A stretch of 6,178 nt of DNA from Defluviitaleaceae bacterium (lineage in GTDB: Bacteria; Bacillota; Clostridia; Lachnospirales; WQUN01): assembly GCA_009782245.1 (NCBI GenBank), contig WRKK01000202.1:1-6178 (forward strand), read 5' to 3'. This document shows, piece after piece, positions 4,891 through 6,178 of this stretch. Below the pieces are notes generated by a model. The model worked only from the letters and a program-made list of their open reading frames with translations, ran no database searches and had not been told where the DNA came from. The position numbers and the translations under genes were made by a program. Position 1 is the stretch's first letter. Every line of letters begins with the position of its first letter.

Positions 4891-5784
4891 ATGAAAAAAT
4901 TTTGCATAATAGCAATAATTGCCGCATTTGCTACGGCTTGCGGCGTATCACAAAATGCGGAAAATTCCGCCGAGTTGGCTGAATCGATTGCAACAATAGA
5001 AATAATCGAGCCAATCAAACAAATTGAACCGATTAAGACAATCGAGACAATCAATCCAATAAATTCAATCGAACAATCCCAAGAGCAAACAAGCCTATTA
5101 TCACATTCGGAAATATCCCAAAATGCAAGATTGCTAAATCCGCCGCCAAATATGGAAATATTCGATATAGTTTCGCCAAGCAACAACATTTTCGCTTGGG
5201 ATTTAGGCGATACAACCGACAGAGGTTTCCAAATTGATAACTTTAACATTTACGACAACAGCGGCAATTTGCTAATAGAAACCACAAATTATGTTTTTTC
5301 GCCGTTCGGCACAATTTCTCCCAATTTTTATGTGATTTACGGCGGATTTCCTGTTGAAGACACGATAGGCACAAAAATAACCGAAACTACTTCTGGAAAA
5401 TATCCTAACGAAATAACTTGGGAATTTTGGGACGTAGACGGCGGAATCGATTTTGCCAACGGAGTTTGGCACTTCCCAGAAGAAGACGGAACAGTACAGT
5501 TGCCCTGGACGGACGATAATTTTATTGGAGGGCAAATTCCGATAACGCCAGAAAAATCAAGGTTGCGTATTGGCATTTTGGAAAGTGATATACCATATTT
5601 TGATTTTGTGATTACGAGCGTTGTTTACGGCAGAGAAGTGGCACGGCTTGTTGGCTTGCCAGCTGGTCATGTTAATTATGTTGATGTTGAATTTGAGCCA
5701 AATTCGATGAGTGTGTTTAGGGTTATTCCGATTGCCCGCGGCGGCAGCGGTTTTGCACGAATTTTAGTGCAAACTGTGGAGTAA
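4891..5784 (+). CDS. Predicted lipoprotein of unknown function with Ile-x-x repeat
   Basis: The 297-residue product begins MKKFCIIAIIAAFATAC, a lipoprotein signal peptide with KK, a hydrophobic core and a lipobox ending TAC. Cys17 would be lipidated and become the mature N-terminus, anchoring the protein to the outer face of the membrane. After a short polar stretch, residues 33-62 have isoleucine at every third position, ten times in all. A linker follows, and from about residue 88 a beta-rich domain runs to the end, rich in Asn, Asp, Gly and aromatics (FDIVSPSNNIFAWDLGD, EITWEFWDVDGG). No conserved family or catalytic motif was recognised. It may be a binding or adhesion-type domain, but that is a guess. 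It has its own promoter with an embedded palindrome and ends just before a strong terminator, so it is probably a one-gene transcript. Confidence 0.85.
   Translation: MKKFCIIAIIAAFATACGVSQNAENSAELAESIATIEIIEPIKQIEPIKTIETINPINSIEQSQEQTSLLSHSEISQNARLLNPPPNMEIFDIVSPSNNIFAWDLGDTTDRGFQIDNFNIYDNSGNLLIETTNYVFSPFGTISPNFYVIYGGFPVEDTIGTKITETTSGKYPNEITWEFWDVDGGIDFANGVWHFPEEDGTVQLPWTDDNFIGGQIPITPEKSRLRIGILESDIPYFDFVITSVVYGREVARLVGLPAGHVNYVDVEFEPNSMSVFRVIPIARGGSGFARILVQTVE
4987..5076 (+). repeat. Ten 9-base coding repeats (Ile-x-x)
   Basis: Ten successive nine-base units each begin with an Ile codon (ATT, ATC or ATA) and encode IAT, IEI, IEP, IKQ, IEP, IKT, IET, INP, INS and IEQ. The units have drifted in sequence but the period is strict. 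It lies just after the lipidated cysteine, where a stalk or spacer would be expected. Confidence 0.85.
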
Positions 5785-5805
5785 AATAAAAATATCTTTA
5801 TATAA

Positions 5806-5835
5806 CAAAAGGGCGATTTAACAGTCGCCCTTTTG
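5806..5835. terminator. Strong hairpin terminator, probably bidirectional
   Basis: CAAAAGGGCGA (5806-5816) pairs perfectly with TCGCCCTTTTG (5825-5835), an 11-bp stem around an 8-base loop. Four T on the 3' side, with four A on the 5' side, let it work for the lipoprotein gene on the plus strand and for the convergent gene on the minus strand, which ends at 5861. Confidence 0.88.
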
Positions 5836-5860
5836 CAATTTTGCCAAAAATCAGCGTTTG

Positions 5861-6178
5861 TCAACCACCTCTAACACACACCCTAACAGCATTGCAAAAT
5901 TCCTCTTCATTAGAAATTTCCACCCTATACATCGTATTATCTCGTGTGTTCCACAAAATGCCAAAAGGTCTACCCAAAGCCAGCGTATAACACGCACATT
6001 GCAAAAAATGCTTATATTCTAACTCTTTGACAAACTTTAACTCGTATGGAATATTTTTGTAAAAAACATCTCACAAGCCGTTTGCATCAAAAATGCCGAA
6101 ATTTAGCGGACACGGCACTTGCACAGGTGCATCACTGGGCAATATTTCTGCAATGCGTTTGTGCAAATCTCGTTCGGC
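5861..6178 (-). pseudogene. 3' end of a RecB-type PD-(D/E)XK nuclease-like gene with an in-frame TGA
   Basis: Read leftwards from the window edge, one frame covers 106 codons to a TGA at 5861-5863, broken only by one TGA at 6071-6073. Numbering from the edge with that codon as 36, the part after it shows YELKFV (45-50), then HFLQCACYTLAL (57-68) and GILWNTRD. These fit the ExK motif and the QxxxY motif of RecB-like nuclease domains, as found at the C-terminus of some helicases. The GL-stop-DV context directly precedes a plausible catalytic Asp, at codon 37. The part before it continues as sensible coding sequence (AERDLHKRIAEILPSD, then VPCPLNFGIFD). Other genes here end with TGA and use TGG for Trp, so the standard bacterial code applies. 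A nonsense mutation is the simplest view. The family call rests on short motifs only, and the 5' part lies outside the window. Confidence 0.6.

Noticed and set aside
4836..5249. 137-codon open frame on the minus strand within the lipoprotein gene
   Set aside because: It lies antisense to a gene with signal peptide, promoter and ribosome binding site, and its sequence shows no domain.
6071..6073. Alternative genetic code (TGA read as Trp or Gly)
   Set aside because: TGA ends two other frames in the window at sensible places (1986, 4811), and Trp is encoded by TGG throughout.

Overview
The window looks like a stretch of a low-to-moderate-GC Gram-positive (Bacillota, probably clostridial) chromosome. 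The signs are strong AGGAG-type ribosome binding sites, consensus sigma-A type promoters, a lipobox lipoprotein, several N-terminal zinc-ribbon membrane proteins and TGA used as a stop codon. The taxonomic placement is inference; no rRNA or other marker gene is present.

Bases 1-2172 read as one plus-strand operon. It holds the last 13 codons of an upstream gene, then a zinc-ribbon/single-TM/large-ectodomain protein (68-940), then a double zinc-ribbon membrane protein split in two by a +1 shift at a T6 run (966-1256 and 1237-1986), then a short chimeric remnant (1983-2172). The 5' part of the remnant copies the start of the gene at 2336. Its 3' part copies the end of the gene at 68, joined out of frame. 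Bases 2173-2335 are non-coding and contain small direct and inverted repeats and a candidate promoter. A fourth family member follows (2336-3304): zinc ribbon, TM, Pro-rich spacer, peptidoglycan-binding domain and SH3 domain. The first 2.2 kb plus this gene therefore form a recombining cluster of 'cytoplasmic zinc ribbon + membrane anchor + variable outside module' proteins, probably concerned with the cell envelope.

Bases 3305-5835 hold three plus-strand genes. The first is a GNAT acetyltransferase (3415-3891) behind an essentially perfect promoter. The second is a cytoplasmic transglutaminase-like cysteine protein with an intact Cys-His-Asp triad (3963-4811). The third is a lipoprotein of unknown function (4891-5784) with a ten-fold Ile-x-x repeat; its promoter contains a 17-bp palindrome. 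A strong hairpin terminator (5806-5835) closes the region.

From 6178 leftwards on the minus strand runs the 3' end of a convergent gene whose reading frame resembles a RecB-type (QxxxY) PD-(D/E)XK nuclease C-terminus. It is interrupted by one in-frame TGA, so it is probably a pseudogene.

No tRNA, rRNA, CRISPR array, transposase or phage gene was seen. The most unusual features are the zinc-ribbon cluster with its chimeric remnant and frameshifted member, and the interrupted nuclease frame.
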